Shown here one piece after another: positions 27,101 through 51,615 of a stretch of 64,000 nucleotides of DNA (the first letter of the stretch is position 1; each line of letters starts with the position of its first letter). A program made the position numbers and the translations under genes. The notes beneath the pieces are model-generated. The model was not told the origin of the DNA and did no database searches. It worked only from the letters and a program-made list of their open reading frames with translations. Source of the stretch: Mesaphorura yosii (taxonomy: Eukaryota > Arthropoda > Collembola > Poduromorpha > Tullbergiidae); assembly GCA_009869945.1 (NCBI GenBank), contig WIXG01000120.1:124001-188000 (forward strand). The letters run 5' to 3'.

Positions 27101-28678
27101 GCAAATCGCATTCACAGTCAACGATCTCAGAATCTGCCTGGGCGCGTGAACGGAGAAGGGAAAATGCCTCTCGTGACGTCGTCGCTACTCCAGGCGAAGA
27201 GTGCCGGCGTGTCGAATGCACAGGCAATTTATGCTCAAGTTGATAAATCGAAAAAGACACCACGACCTGTTCCTCAGCTTTCAACCTGTGATAACGAGAC
27301 GATGAGCAAGCAACCGCTGTACAGTAATGTGGGACAGAATTCGCCAAATGTAAACCACGTACTGGCGCCGGCACAGGCGGAGACAGCTTCGGGATCGGCG
27401 TCAATCCACGTCAGGGGACAGAGACAGAACCCACAAGTCCCACCCGAGTCGGAATCCGACGTTCACAATCCGCACAGCAACTACGTCAACCTGAATTTTG
27501 CAGACTCGCTTCTCTTGTACGAGAATGCCAAAGACATTAGAAAAGCTCGTGAAGCCGTGGCGGCAGGAGCAGCAGCGACGGCGACTGCGAGTGAAAAAGT
27601 CGCACTAGTCAAAAATATGCAAATCGAAAAACAAGAGGCCGAAATGGCAGGCGCAGGGAAAGAAGCGGAGAAGATTGAAGGCAAACCAAATGAGACTGCG
27701 GGCGGATCAGTCGAGCACCCGAGTTGTGAAAGCTCAGTCGCCAAAGTTCAGGAGAAGAAGAGTCAGAGTGTCGCGAATCCCACGAGTCGCGAGAAAGCGG
27801 AAGCCGAGGCCGAAGTCATTCTGCCTCTGAGGCGCTCTTCCAGCGTGCCATGCAAAGGCGGCCATGCTAATCGCGGTTCTGCCAGTTCCAGCGACTCTGG
27901 AGTCTCCGGGGACGGTGGTTTATTCTTCGATGACTCTAGTCCGTCGAACGACTTTGGAAAGTAAGACAAGATTTATGCTTTTCAGTCGTCCAAACATTGA
28001 TCCCTTGTTTACATCAATTTAAACTGCTTTCTTTTCGCTTGCAGTTTGTGTCTTCACGAGTCGCTGCCCCGCAAAGTCCAGCGAAACTCGCCAGGGTCCA
28101 CTGCGGGCAAAAATCCTTCCGTCGCTTCAACTCCGAAACCACAAAATTCAGAAATCAGACTGTACGAAAATACGCAGCCATACGCAACTGAGCCGCAAGG
28201 AGTTAAAATCCAAACCGAAGCACAAATTCACAGCAACAGCACGAACGGGACAAATGAGGAAGAACCGCCACAGCCACACTTGTCGAGTTCGCCAAAGTAC
28301 GAAACAATTCAGGAAATCGAGCCCCTCCTGGCCAAGGCGGCGACGACGTGCGTTTTACCTGCGAACAAAATTTCCGAACCGCACGCGCACGGGCGACGAG
28401 TGCTCAAAAACCCAGCGAGCAGTCTTGTCTCGGACACAAACAGCACGAGCAGCGGTGCTTCCGACATGTCAGACTACATCGAATCGCTGTCGTCGTGTTC
28501 ACGCGGCTCCATCGAGCTGGCGCACGCTCACGCCGCATCTTCGATTCACGTGCACCATTTGTCAGGGGCCGGGTCCAACATATCAACAGCGTCACCGAAG
28601 AAGTCGACCAACATGAAGCCGAGATCGGGCAAAGAGTATTTCAAAATTGATCGCAGCATGTTTGCAAAACAGACTTGA
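2849..28678 (+). CDS. Dok7: Dok-7-like PH-PTB adaptor protein (isoform a, 8 exons, 1189 aa)
   Basis: Exons are 2849-2971, 3063-3108, 24671-24772, 25041-25320, 25403-25578, 25661-26700, 26792-27960 and 28045-28678; phases agree throughout. A PH domain (about residues 28-130) with KYRDGKRWKPRF is followed by an IRS-type PTB domain (about 133-235) that keeps the arginines of QLRRYG and GGSRCG, which line up with those of vertebrate Dok-7. The long Ser/Gln/Cys-rich tail carries YDTP (twice), YDFP and YDVP, plus many YxN sites, as expected for SH2 docking. In vertebrates Dok-7 activates the receptor kinase MuSK at the membrane; the arthropod kinase partner is unknown to me. The tail is much longer than in vertebrates. 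Intron 2 is about 21.5 kb and holds an alternative start. Family assignment is strong on PH and PTB similarity; Dok1-type or IRS adaptors fit less well. Confidence 0.87.
3655..3830 (+). repeat. Minisatellite arm, ~14-bp unit (left arm of fold-back)
   Basis: About ten imperfect copies of a roughly 14-base unit, consensus near AAATCCCTCCGTCA, run head to tail. Variants replace CCGTC with TGCC or TTCGTC. The same unit recurs in reverse complement about 250 bases further on, so the two arrays form arms of a potential fold-back structure. Confidence 0.75.
4070..4165 (-). repeat. Minisatellite arm, inverted ~14-bp unit (right arm)
   Basis: Five or six copies of a unit near ATTTTGTCGCAGGG lie here, which is the reverse complement of the unit in the array at 3655-3830. 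Arrays of tandem repeats in inverted orientation around a short unique spacer resemble the termini of fold-back type transposons, though no transposase frame is visible and no target-site duplication was identified. Confidence 0.7.
5949..5969. repeat. Short perfect inverted repeat
   Basis: Nine bases, GTCGACTCG, are followed after a 3-base spacer by their exact reverse complement. It lies inside the long Dok-7 intron. No function is implied by its context. Confidence 0.6.
8864..8917 (+). CDS. Dok7: Alternative first coding exon 1b of the Dok-7-like gene
   Basis: The exon opens with ATG at 8864, encodes MDINSIIEGHCKFRDGKK and ends in phase 0 before gttaga. The stretch IIEG..K.RDGK matches exon 1a (IIEGYGKYRDGKR), so it starts the same PH domain with a short leader (18 residues against 41). 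It would pair with exon 2b at 10356 and join exon 3 at 24671, giving an isoform of 1166 aa. It must have its own promoter just upstream. Similarity and phase are seen in the sequence; its use is inferred. Confidence 0.8.
8918..10355. other. Intron between exons 1b and 2b
   Basis: About 1.4 kb separates the two alternative exons. The open frame that continues past the exon 1b donor to 9175 is read-through and shows no domain. I see no other feature. Confidence 0.6.
10356..10401 (+). CDS. Dok7: Alternative exon 2b of the Dok-7-like gene (PH domain)
   Basis: A good acceptor (ttattttacag) precedes 46 bases encoding WKSRWTVITKLSPVA and a gtaatt donor follows. Length and phases equal those of exon 2a, with 9 of 15 residues identical to WKPRFCVLSKLSPAA. 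It resembles the matching segment of vertebrate Dok-7 (WKSRW) more closely than 2a does. Splicing 2a to 2b would break the frame, because 2a ends in phase 1 and 2b begins in phase 0, so only one can be used. Confidence 0.82.
10402..24670. other. Long intron before Dok-7 exon 3
   Basis: About 14.3 kb without a coding exon I can recognise. It is AT-rich with scattered poly-purine and TTAATT runs. Open frames up to 134 codons occur on both strands but none has family similarity, splice context or conserved motifs. Such a long intron behind two alternative promoters is a likely place for enhancers, but nothing in the bases alone proves any. Confidence 0.55.
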
Positions 28679-29622
28679 AAACCCAAACTGAAACCAAAGA
28701 GTGTTCAAATTAATGACTAATGACTGGTCTTAGCAATTAATTATGTTTGCTCTACTCGCGTATTGTCTCTTGCTGTCTTAAACGCACAAGTTTTGTACAT
28801 TTGAGTAAATAGACTAAATTGTAGGTAGAAAGTAGGCTTTTGCATTTTGCTTGTACGATTTCGTAGTAGGAGCTGAAGAAGTAGAAGTTGTTTAAGCGTA
28901 AACTGCAAATTGTCGATGAAGGCGTAACACTAAGTTGCGTTTAGGTTTAGTTAGATAATATTAGAAATATGCGTCGCGATGGTCCAGTCCGCCGTTTTGT
29001 GAAACTGTTGTGAAATAAAAGCCGTGACATGTTAAAAAAGGAGCGTAAACGTGCTTGACAATTGTTGCCGGTGGGAGCTTACAAAAACAGCTTATTTTTT
29101 TTTTTTACAAAAAATCATATTTCAAATTCCATTTACAATTTTTACATTACAATACGTCCAGTGGTCCAAATTTTAGGATGAAGAGCTTCAGCCTTTCGCC
29201 TCTACCTAAACTGAAATCCTAAACTCTTCCTAGCATTACACGCAACACGTGCATAGTGTATCTGGAACTGGTGCTTAGAAATGGGAGTATCACATTCGGG
29301 TGCGGGTAGTAGAGTAGAGTCGAGTCCGTGTCGTTAACTTTTAAGAGTTCTCGGATACTTCCCTGCCACTGCACTGGATCTCGCGCAACGCAACGTTCAC
29401 ATAGAATGCACACATTTGTGTTGTAAGAGTGTTTGAGTTGCGCTCTTCGCCTTGTTATTTTACTTGACACTAGAATGGGCCAGCCAACTTCATAAGAGAA
29501 AGCACGTACGAGAAATAAGGCGTGTTCTTGGGTGAGCTCTTTTTGACTTGAATTTTGAATCGAAATCACATCAACTTCAACAAACGTCATTCTGATCGAA
29601 TAAGTATTTTACTGATAAAGCC
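28679..29622. other. Dok-7 3' UTR and Eps15 promoter region
   Basis: The first part, to about 29040, is the Dok-7 3' UTR. The rest, to 29622, must hold the Eps15 promoter and 5' UTR, since the two genes run in the same direction less than 1 kb apart. The minus-strand open frame at 29219-29590 has no recognisable content and I do not call it. Confidence 0.6.
29014..29019 (+). terminator. Poly(A) signal of the Dok-7-like gene
   Basis: A canonical AATAAA lies about 335 bases after the stop codon at 28676-28678. It is followed within 90 bases by a run of twelve T at 29095-29106. Confidence 0.65.
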
Positions 29623-32600
29623 ATGGCCGGACTGACGCCGAAAAGCGTAAGTGTAATTTGTGCATATTCAATATTATTCAAGAATTTGATAATTATTATC
29701 CGATTCTATTTTAAAGGTTGCTGGCCGACATTTGATCTTATTCGAGACGTTTTACTTGGCATTAGATCCAACCTCAAAGGGTTCCATTAGCGCAGTAGAT
29801 GCTGCCAATTTCTTAAAGAGATCTCAGCTCTCAGACACAATATTATCGAAGGTAATAAATTCCAATTCTGGTGTGAATTAACTATTAGTAATGTCAGCTA
29901 GCTAACGTAAATTGTGGGATTAGATATGGGATCTGTCAGACACAGCTGGCAAGGGATGTTTGGACAAGCTTGGATTCTTCACAAGTCTGAAGCTTGTTGC
30001 CCTTGCCCAAAATGGAAGAGAAGTCACACCAGCCGGATTACTTGACGATGTTCCGGAGCCAGAAATGGTAAGTAAATTGGTTAAACTTGCCCCTTATGGT
30101 CATTTATCACACTTGCCTCATTTCAGGATGCAAAAGCCGCACGAAAACCACCGGAAAAGGTTGAACCTGCAAAAGCACCCGTAATTCCACCACAACCAGC
30201 AAAGATACCCGCTATGGATTGGACCCCGAAACAGGCTGAGTTTATCAAGTATAAACAAATGTACTTAAGCCGGGAACCAGAAAATGGGATTGTCCCTGGC
30301 GCGAAGGTAAGCAGAGAGACTGCGTCTATGAGTTCGACGTTCGACATAGGATAGAGATAACATTCAAGATTCAATTCATAATTGACAGGCAAAGTCTTTA
30401 TTGATGGAATCGCAATTGCCGGTGGACAAATTGGGAAAAATCTGGGATTTAGCCGATGTCGACAAGGACGGTGCACTCAACGAAGCCGAATTCACTGTAG
30501 CCATGCACTTAGTGTGTAAATGCCTAGAATGGAATGTTATACCGGACGTACTGCCACCCGAGCTGCAGAAGCTGATCGCCCTCGGATCTGCAGCCGCTGT
30601 CCCACAAATGACTTCTGGAGCTCCAGCACCAGTCACGATTGCTGCTCCAATTCAGGCTACTCAATTGGTCACTTCAGCAGCCAAACCCATCCAGAAAGAC
30701 AACTGGGTAGTTCCTCTTGAAGACAGGGCAAAGTACAGGAATCTGTTCGAATCGTGTGATAAAGACCGAGATGGCTACGTTTCTGGAGCGGAAATCAAAG
30801 GTACAGCATTTGACAAAATTATTCTGGCGTACAAAAGTGACTTCTAAATTTGTTGATATGTTTAGATGTGTTCCTGCAATCGGGCCTACCACAAAATACA
30901 TTAGCGCATATTTGGAATTTATGTGACACCGATCAGAGTGGAAAATTAAGCACGGAGCAATTTGCACTTGCCATGTGGCTTGTGAAGAACGCCCTGGTAG
31001 GGATTGCGCCTCCAAATGCACTGACACCAGAAATGCTTGGGCCCTCAATGGCACCTACCGTCTCCGTTGTTGTAAGATTCCGCTTGTTGTTTTTAGTGTG
31101 ATTCCAGTAATTACTGACTGCATTTTGTGTATCTCTCTCAAGCCACAAAAACCACCGGAGCCAGTTGAGACAAATCCAGAGTTTGCACTAATCATCAAGG
31201 AAATTAATGAATTAAGCACGGAACGAATAAACATTGAAGATGAAATAGCATCGAAAGATTCCGAAAAGAAGATCAAAACTGGGGAGATTAAATCTTTGCA
31301 ATCTGAACTGGACACTCTGAGCGCAACGTTAAAGCAGCTGGAAACTCAGAAATCAGTCGCAGTAGGAAAACTCGCTGAACTGGAGTCTCAGGTAGGCAGC
31401 AGAACTCTTCAATCTAATCGCCTGGACAAGTCAAGTTAACAAGATGGAAATTACATTGATTCAGGTCTCGACACTTCGCGAGCAGGCCGATGAGCAAGAA
31501 TCAACGCTGGTAGCCCAGGAGCTTGAACTGAGTACAAAAGCAGCTGAGTTGCAAGGTTTGGATCAGGAGGAGCACGATATCATGACCAGTCTAGAGCAAT
31601 ATGGAAGGGACATTGAGAAATTAGGAAACATGCTTCAAGACGCTCTCCTGCAAATTAGTCAAAACAAAACTCGCGTCACATCTCTGACCGACTTAAAGGT
31701 TGGAATGGAGGAATCTGTCACAAAATTTGCGGCTGCTATTGAGTCAACCAACGTGTACACAGTCACCGAGCCAGAATTAAGAGATCTGAAGCCAGAACTG
31801 GACGAGTTACTGGAAGCCATCGAAGGAGCGCCTCAATACTTGAATGGAGAAGCGTCACAATCCAATGGGTTCGAATCAGCCTTTGAACCATCGTTCCCAG
31901 AAACAAGCAAACCTTGGGGAGACGCCTTCGGACCCAGCGGTGCGGTAGATCCCTTCGCTCCCAAGGATCCGTTTGCTCCTCATGATCCATTCGCCCCTGC
32001 ATCTGGAGGCCCGTCACGTCAAGACTTCAGTCCTGGAAAAGACCCATTCGGTGCAGAGCCATTCGCGGAGGAAGAAGCGCCCGCATTGCCGCCAAAAAGA
32101 CCTCCGCCTCGCCCAGCCCCACCTAAAAATGCGCCCGCAAGACCTCCTCCGCCTTCCATGGCCAAGCCAAGTAAGGAGACTTAAGAAAGTACACCTAATT
32201 AACTGCTGAACTAAATGAAACTAAAATATAATCATCATTTTAATTTAGGCAAACCTGATCCATTTACTTCTCAAGAGCCCGCGGATGGTGGTTTTGCAGA
32301 ATTCGCTGATTTCGCGAATTTTGATAATCAGGTGAGCCTTTGGTGTATGATCAAATTTCTAATGAGACTGTTGTTTACATAGTTTTCAATTGTGAAGTGC
32401 TAATAACTTGTGATTTTTCTCTTTTGTGCTTTCTTGGGTGCTATGAATTTCGGGTTTTACATGTTTACGCACACAACAGTAACAAATGTAGTAGATAATT
32501 GTCGTACTAATCTCGCGTTCCTTGTTATTGTTTAACTAGCAGCCGTGGGGTAGTAGCAGTAGCAGCAGAAATAATCACTCTCATCAGCAGCAGCAGCAGC

Positions 32601-32695
32601 GGCGTGGTCAGCCTCAGCTAGAATTCACCGAGGACCCGTTCAAGAATTACCGATACGAAGACCCATTTGCTCATAGTGATCCGTTTGCAGGATGA
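29623..32695 (+). CDS. Eps15: Eps15, EH-domain endocytic adaptor (10 exons, 763 aa)
   Basis: Exons are 29623-29646, 29717-29851, 29924-30067, 30127-30306, 30389-30800, 30866-31071, 31143-31391, 31465-32170, 32249-32331 and 32543-32695. Three EH domains lie at about residues 8-100, 132-225 and 266-360; EH2 has the EF-hand loop DVDKDGALNEAE and EH3 DKDRDGYVSGAE, while EH1 loops are degenerate. A coiled coil (about 380-545) for oligomerisation follows, then a tail with eight DPF motifs that bind the AP-2 ear and a proline-rich stretch (KRPPPRPAPPK). Eps15 works at clathrin-coated pits, binding NPF proteins such as Epsin. No ubiquitin-interacting motif is visible at the end, unlike the longer vertebrate form. 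The last acceptor is a tandem TAGCAG, so a glutamine may be variably included. Confidence 0.93.
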
Positions 32696-32753
32696 TGCTT
32701 TAGACTATTTAACTAACTAGCGTCTGATTTACAATCCAATCCAATGATGAGAT

Positions 32754-32759
32754 AATAAA
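32754..32759 (+). terminator. Poly(A) signal of Eps15
   Basis: AATAAA lies about 59 bases after the TGA stop at 32693-32695, a short 3' UTR. Confidence 0.65.
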
Positions 32760-33970
32760 ATTTAGTACTTGTTACCAAATCTTGTGTGTTCTCCAAGTCC
32801 GGTCATTCATTATGTATTATGCCGTGAATGCAAGAAAGTCAGATTGACGGAAACCTGTCGATGAATTCTATTTTTACTGCTTTGTATTTATTTTCCCATA
32901 ACTCAATAAATCCTCGGTGCCAAGTTTGGCATGTTTTCTACATGACATTCGTACACGCCCATGGAGAAGGTTTGCTAGCTTAAAGTAGTTTGCTTATCTC
33001 ATCGATTCGCTTTTTCAGCAGTAAGCCATCTCATTCTATGTAATAAGGAATAATTAAATCTTATCCAGTTCCTTCTTAATCTAACTAATATATGTACGAT
33101 TTGTATTTAAAACTAATGATAAATTCTTTTATTTCGACTAACACGAACTAATAATAACATTAAACAGTAAAATTATGTAACAAAGGCTTTGTATAACCTT
33201 TCACGTAGAATTCAGTGTGAAGATTGTATAGTACAATACTTAATAGTGGTAATTTGATTACCCTTAAAAGGTAGTTTCGGGGAATATGAGTGAAAAAGAG
33301 AGAAAAGATTTCCATGCAAAGTTGTCGTCCTGTGAGGACTTTAGCATTTCAACTATGCAACTAACGCACAAGTAAGTGCCGCTGCTAATTGTCACAAGTT
33401 CCGCCAGCATCAATCAGAATTCTATTCGAATAATTTAAACCTACAGCATGTAGGACGATATCAGAGTCTCAAGTCCATTTTCTTGTATCAGTGATAATGT
33501 TCGGCCGTGCCGTTGTTCTTGGCTATTACTCAAGTAGTATAAAGTTTCATTTTGCTCGCAGTGAGAGCTGAGCTCGCTTTAAACTTTAATGCAGTATGCT
33601 TTGACCCAAATCGGTGATCCAAAGTCATTTAATGTAAAAATGTACAGTGTTTGTTTTACAAGCCTCTTTGAAGCTTTCTCAAAAGCAGTTAGAGAAGTTT
33701 TCTCTAAAGTAAATGGAGATTTTGAATTGCAATGAAACCAACTCAGGCAAATGACTGAAAACCCTTTCAGATTATAGCTTACAACTAAAGAAGAGAATCC
33801 TTCTCTGGGCTGTTTTATGTGTTCTAAATCTTGTCTCTTTCATATTTCGTTGTTGCTCTGTCTCGGTGAATTCTAATAATTTAATTTCCCCACTTGCTCC
33901 AAGTCTACAAAGAAAACAATTACAATTATTCGTAACGCTATACTCCCATCATTTCAATTGCGCAAATGCA
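32760..33970. other. Convergent spacer; mask 3' UTR
   Basis: No coding frame is visible. Most of this stretch should be the 3' UTR of the minus-strand mask gene, whose stop is at 33971. Candidate minus-strand AATAAA signals lie at 33128-33133 and 32887-32892. Confidence 0.6.
33128..33133 (-). terminator. Candidate poly(A) signal of mask
   Basis: Plus-strand TTTATT reads AATAAA on the minus strand, about 840 bases after the mask stop. A second candidate at 32887-32892 would give a 3' UTR about 240 bases longer and bring it within 130 bases of the Eps15 signal. Confidence 0.4.
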
Positions 33971-47088
<13,118 letters not shown>

Positions 47089-50000
47089 GCACAATTCACT
47101 GATGTTGACGTCTGTTCAACGGCCAACTTGCAGGCCCAAATGGTAAATGGCACTGGTAAAGTCTTTTAGTTACCAGTCCACAAACGACGGCGTCCAAACG
47201 AGGAGTTCAGTGGCCGATTCCAACGCAGTGAGTTGATCTTTTAGATCGGATCCCGATCAACGTTCTAAAACTGGAATTTCTTAAAAGAGTTCATGCATAA
47301 TATTGTTGACGGCGCTCACTGACAAACAGACACTGACTTATAAGTAATTTTTCTTATTTATTGTTGCTTAACTGCTTAAAACTAGGGACTGAGTGTGGAG
47401 ACGTGATTATTATTGTAGCTTTTCCCTGCTGTGTAGTGTCGTCGTTATATTCATTACAATTACATTGAACTAAAAACAAAATTCAGATTGTAGTTACTTT
47501 AACTCGGGTTTGCGTTGCAGGGTTTGTTAATAAATAAAGGGCGAGATTGTGGATGGAAATCATACAGTTATTGCGATGGGGTATGTGAAACTCACGTAGT
47601 CTCGACTCTCGACTCGTATACGCATACGTTTCGTGCAGTGCTCGTATTTTATGATGAATTGAAATCATTTTTGTGAATAACATGATGGTGATGGTCTCTC
47701 TTAGCACAGCACAGCACAGACCAAGAGGATATACGCGAATAAGGCCAGCCAGTAAGAAAGGGTCATGTTATTTGTACAGCATACCAGCCATAAGGATAGC
47801 CGTCATAGCCTGTAGACAAAGCAGCCAAAGCCAAAGCCATGGCGCAGCCTGCTGCCAGCCGTGCCAACATAAGGAAAAGAATTGGAATGTGAGCGAAGCA
47901 AATGAATCATGCGACCGAGAAGGATACGGAATGGAACTTCACAGCCACGGCACAGTACAGCATAGCACGGCAACAACACACGAAAGGAGAACAGGCACAC
48001 AATGAGCATAGAAAAGCATAGCAGGCAGAAATGAGAACGAGACGGGACTGACGACGGCGAAACTCTCTCTCACAACAGACGGCCATGCCATTACAAGTCA
48101 TGTTCACTAGATGGAGGCCTCGCGTTCCGCCTGCCTGCCTGCAGTGCAAATCTCGTTGTCGACCAACGAACCTTTTTTCGCACACGCTAAACCCTCTGCA
48201 GACCACCAACGTCTCTGTGAGCAGCTTGTAGATTTCGCGAAAACAGAAAGGAGCAACGGAGAATATGCAATACGCAATGCGATACGCGAATTTGCTGAAT
48301 TGCACTGCGAGCGAGACGAGACATGAGTAGAGATGAGATGGGCTGCTGCTGGGGAGATGCGGCTGCGGGGAAAGATGAAATGCACAGGACAGGACGGAAG
48401 ACGGGCGGCGAGCCGACGTTGCAAATCTCGTCGCGAATGCAGTGCAATAATCCAATGTGTAGAAATACGGGACACGGGATTGGTAGACGAAAGATTAGGA
48501 TTAGCGAATGCGAAGTTGCAATGGGAATTCAACGTTGACTCGACATCTGCCTCATCTTCAAATGCGAAATGCATGCGTGTTCGCGGAAGGGAACTAACGA
48601 CTGACGAAGGGGATCGAGAACAATGCAATACACAAACGCAACGCAATGCCAGATTATGACAAGATTGTTGTAAATTCGTAACGTAACGGAGGTGAGGATG
48701 CAAGATGCAAGATGCATTTTCACGCGTTGCAGATTGCAGTTTATCAGATCCATGCGTTGATTTGTTAGCACGAAGTACAGACACGATTGACGATTGCAAT
48801 CTTTTTCGTGCGAATTCGTCGTGTAATCATAGTGTAGTCGTGTTAATTTCGCGACTCACGAGCGTGAGGCGGATGCAATAAAATGGATCGGATTCGTAGT
48901 GTTTAATATTTTGACACTTACGGACACGACGACGACGCTTTTCAAGCACGAATTCTTTCCTTTCCTGACATCAGACTAGAGTAAAACTGCATCTCTACAT
49001 GTCCTCTGATTACGATTACGCGTCGGTCTCAGTCTCGCTCTCGCACTCATACGTGAGGTGTCACGTGTCAGATTATGAAATTGAGCGACGCCTGGTCAGT
49101 GCGGTCAGGCCAACACATGGCGAGACACCAAGACACCTGTAAGTATGACACCAGCGTGGCACGGCATCGGTTTTGTGCTGCGGCTGCATGCACGTGTGCG
49201 AAAGTCCCAAATGCCTAAAATGCGCATGTGTTAATTTTTAAATGCGTCGTGTTTTGATGAGGACAGTCTCAATGCGCAGTCCATCGCCCCTTGCCCATAT
49301 TACCATATTTCATGTGGTGGCGGCATTGAGCTTAAGCTTTGGTCAACATAATTACGGCAGTGCGGCAGGCACGGGCAAGCGAGCAATTCGAACAATGTCG
49401 GATGAATGAAATGTGAAACATGCGTACGAGTAGGAGCAAGTGCGAACGCAAAGGATGATGAACCAAATGGACTAAATAATTCATACAATGCAGGAGCAAT
49501 GCAAAAAGATAATACGGTGCGTTAAGCTTCGGTGGTGCTCGTGCATGGCAATAGCATGGCAGTCGCACGCAATTATCATAAAACACAACGAATAACGGTT
49601 TTGGCCATATTTCTCATAATTGTTCTCGTTCCAAATTAATAGGACTAGTTTAACTCAATGAATCAGTGCATTCGCATTCATGCATTTGCGTTGTTCAAAA
49701 TGGCACGAAACGGCACAAGACCTCCGAACATTGAACATGTTCGGAGACGAAATCGGGGCAAGTTGGCCCCGATTTCGCTTCAAATCTTGGGATGAGAACT
49801 GTCATCATGAAATGCAATTAGCGAAAAGCAATAAAAGCTGGAATTCGTTTGCAAAAAGGCCCCGAGCCTCATTTTTACGGTCACAAGCAAAAAAACCATG
49901 CCACAATTTATTAATATAGCGCCGTGTATTCTGCATTTTGCAATTGACGACGACGACGACGAGAGACGACGAGGAGAAGGGAAGTGGTGTGACGACTGTA

Positions 50001-51615
50001 CTAATTTCGAGTGCTGTTATGAGAAGTCATAAAATTAAAAATAGAAAATTATGCGGCTGAAGCACTCAGGGCGAGACTGCGAGACCCACACAATGGGACA
50101 TAAAATACGAAGCAGGGCATTTTTGCAATGACGTCTGTAATTCGTGTCTGAAGTCTCGAATTTCGTGCCGGCTCTTAAGAATTGAATGTAGAAAGTCAGA
50201 GGTTGGCTGAGACTGTGGTCGCAAATGCAAAAATTGTGAATGCTATTTTTTAGTACTGTCTGGTTCCTGGTTCGGTCTCTTTTGACATGACGTGTTGGTC
50301 TTGCTTTCTTTGTCTCCTTTTGAGTGTTGAGTCACGGGTAGAGGACAAAGAATGTGGAGCTCAAACAATGGTAAAGGCTACGCAAGCGGGCAATACGGAG
50401 GGATGAATAGAACTGGAAAATAATGAAAACCCCATCCGCAGCCCCAACTCTACTTTACCGGGTACGGGAACAGCTGTCCGAATTTCAGTTCAAGGCTGAT
50501 TAGCTTCACTGTTTGCGGATTGACGTAATTCAAGCAAACCAATAATCTGTGGGCTTTAATTTGCTTTCCGGCTATGGCGAATGACAAATTCGCGGTTTGT
50601 TTCTTCGTACTTTACGTGTTTTCATGAGCCTGCTCCAATGGACAACAGGATTTTGGACCGTAAGCTGGAGAAGGCTGTCCGAAGCATTGAAGTACTGTTG
50701 ACGTCTTCCTAATGTTCCAAACTGGGAGTTATAAATCATCAAATCATGCAATGTGCAACGCGTATTTACAAATTACAACGGATTAATGAAAGAAAAAAGG
50801 AGATTGAATGCATCCTACACCATCTACTTTCTACTGAACTGCATTGACTTGAAAGGAATTGATTAATAACAATTGAAATGACTTCAGTGACTAGCAAATT
50901 TAACAGTAAAAGTCTTATACATCTAGAAATCCTGAACTTGCAGCGGGGAATTTTTCTTATCGTATTATTTTTTCTTGCATTTTGGCGAATGCTCTAGGAG
51001 GGCTGTTTTCTTGAATGCTCATTACCCAAATATCGGACTTAGGCTGCCAACATTCAGGAAACTTCCAATTTCGCCTCGTACAAACAAATGAGCTTGAGTG
51101 CAGCAAACGAAGGATTCTCAATTTGTCCGTCCGTTCTTCTGTCTCAAATCGCGCGAAAGCTAACTGGGACGAAGGCACCGAAAGACGTTTGTTTCTCAGT
51201 TCGATCGCAACAAAAACAATTTTACCTGGTTCATCTTGTGTGACCGGTTTGTTCCAAGGCCTGCTAAAATTCCATCATCGGGAGCTCAAAATACAACTGA
51301 ATACAAGCTTCTGCTTCTAAATTAAATCTCAATTTCGCTGAGCAGGACGCTGGTGCCCTGTTGCCTGTTATCATTTTGGCTGGTTCTCACAGAATTTGTC
51401 AGGTTAGTACTTCGCCGTTTTCTCCGTTTGAAAACAAATGCCAATAGAGAAAACAATAAAATAGAAGTTGGTGAACGTGTAGAAGCTCTGTAGCTGTATT
51501 GGCAATTACTGATTACACTTGTCTCCATTTTCCCGTATTAAATTACACGCTCCACTGAATTCTTCTAAACTAAAATGTGATATTTTTCAGATTCGTCACA
51601 CTGGGTAGAACCACC
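47089..51615. other. Divergent spacer between mask and Larp7
   Basis: It should contain the promoters and 5' UTRs of two divergently transcribed genes. Overlapping minus-strand open frames of 182 and 230 codons at 47907-48799 have Ser/Arg/Cys-rich translations in three frames at once, as base composition alone gives, and I do not call them genes. A probable acceptor (tatttttcag, ending at 51590) just before the Larp7 start suggests a 5' UTR exon somewhere upstream. One strong hairpin lies at 49748-49777. Confidence 0.55.
49748..49777. repeat. Perfect 12-bp stem hairpin
   Basis: CGAAATCGGGGC is followed by a 6-base loop and its exact reverse complement. It is the most stable short hairpin I noticed in the window and sits in the mask-Larp7 spacer. 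It is not followed by a T-run on the plus strand, so it does not look like a Pol III terminator; function is unknown. Confidence 0.7.

Noticed and set aside
47907..48799. Overlapping minus-strand open frames of 182 and 230 codons
   Set aside because: Several frames are open at once on both strands, the translations are Ser/Arg/Cys-rich without any domain, and the place fits the 5' region of mask. Base composition explains the lack of stops.
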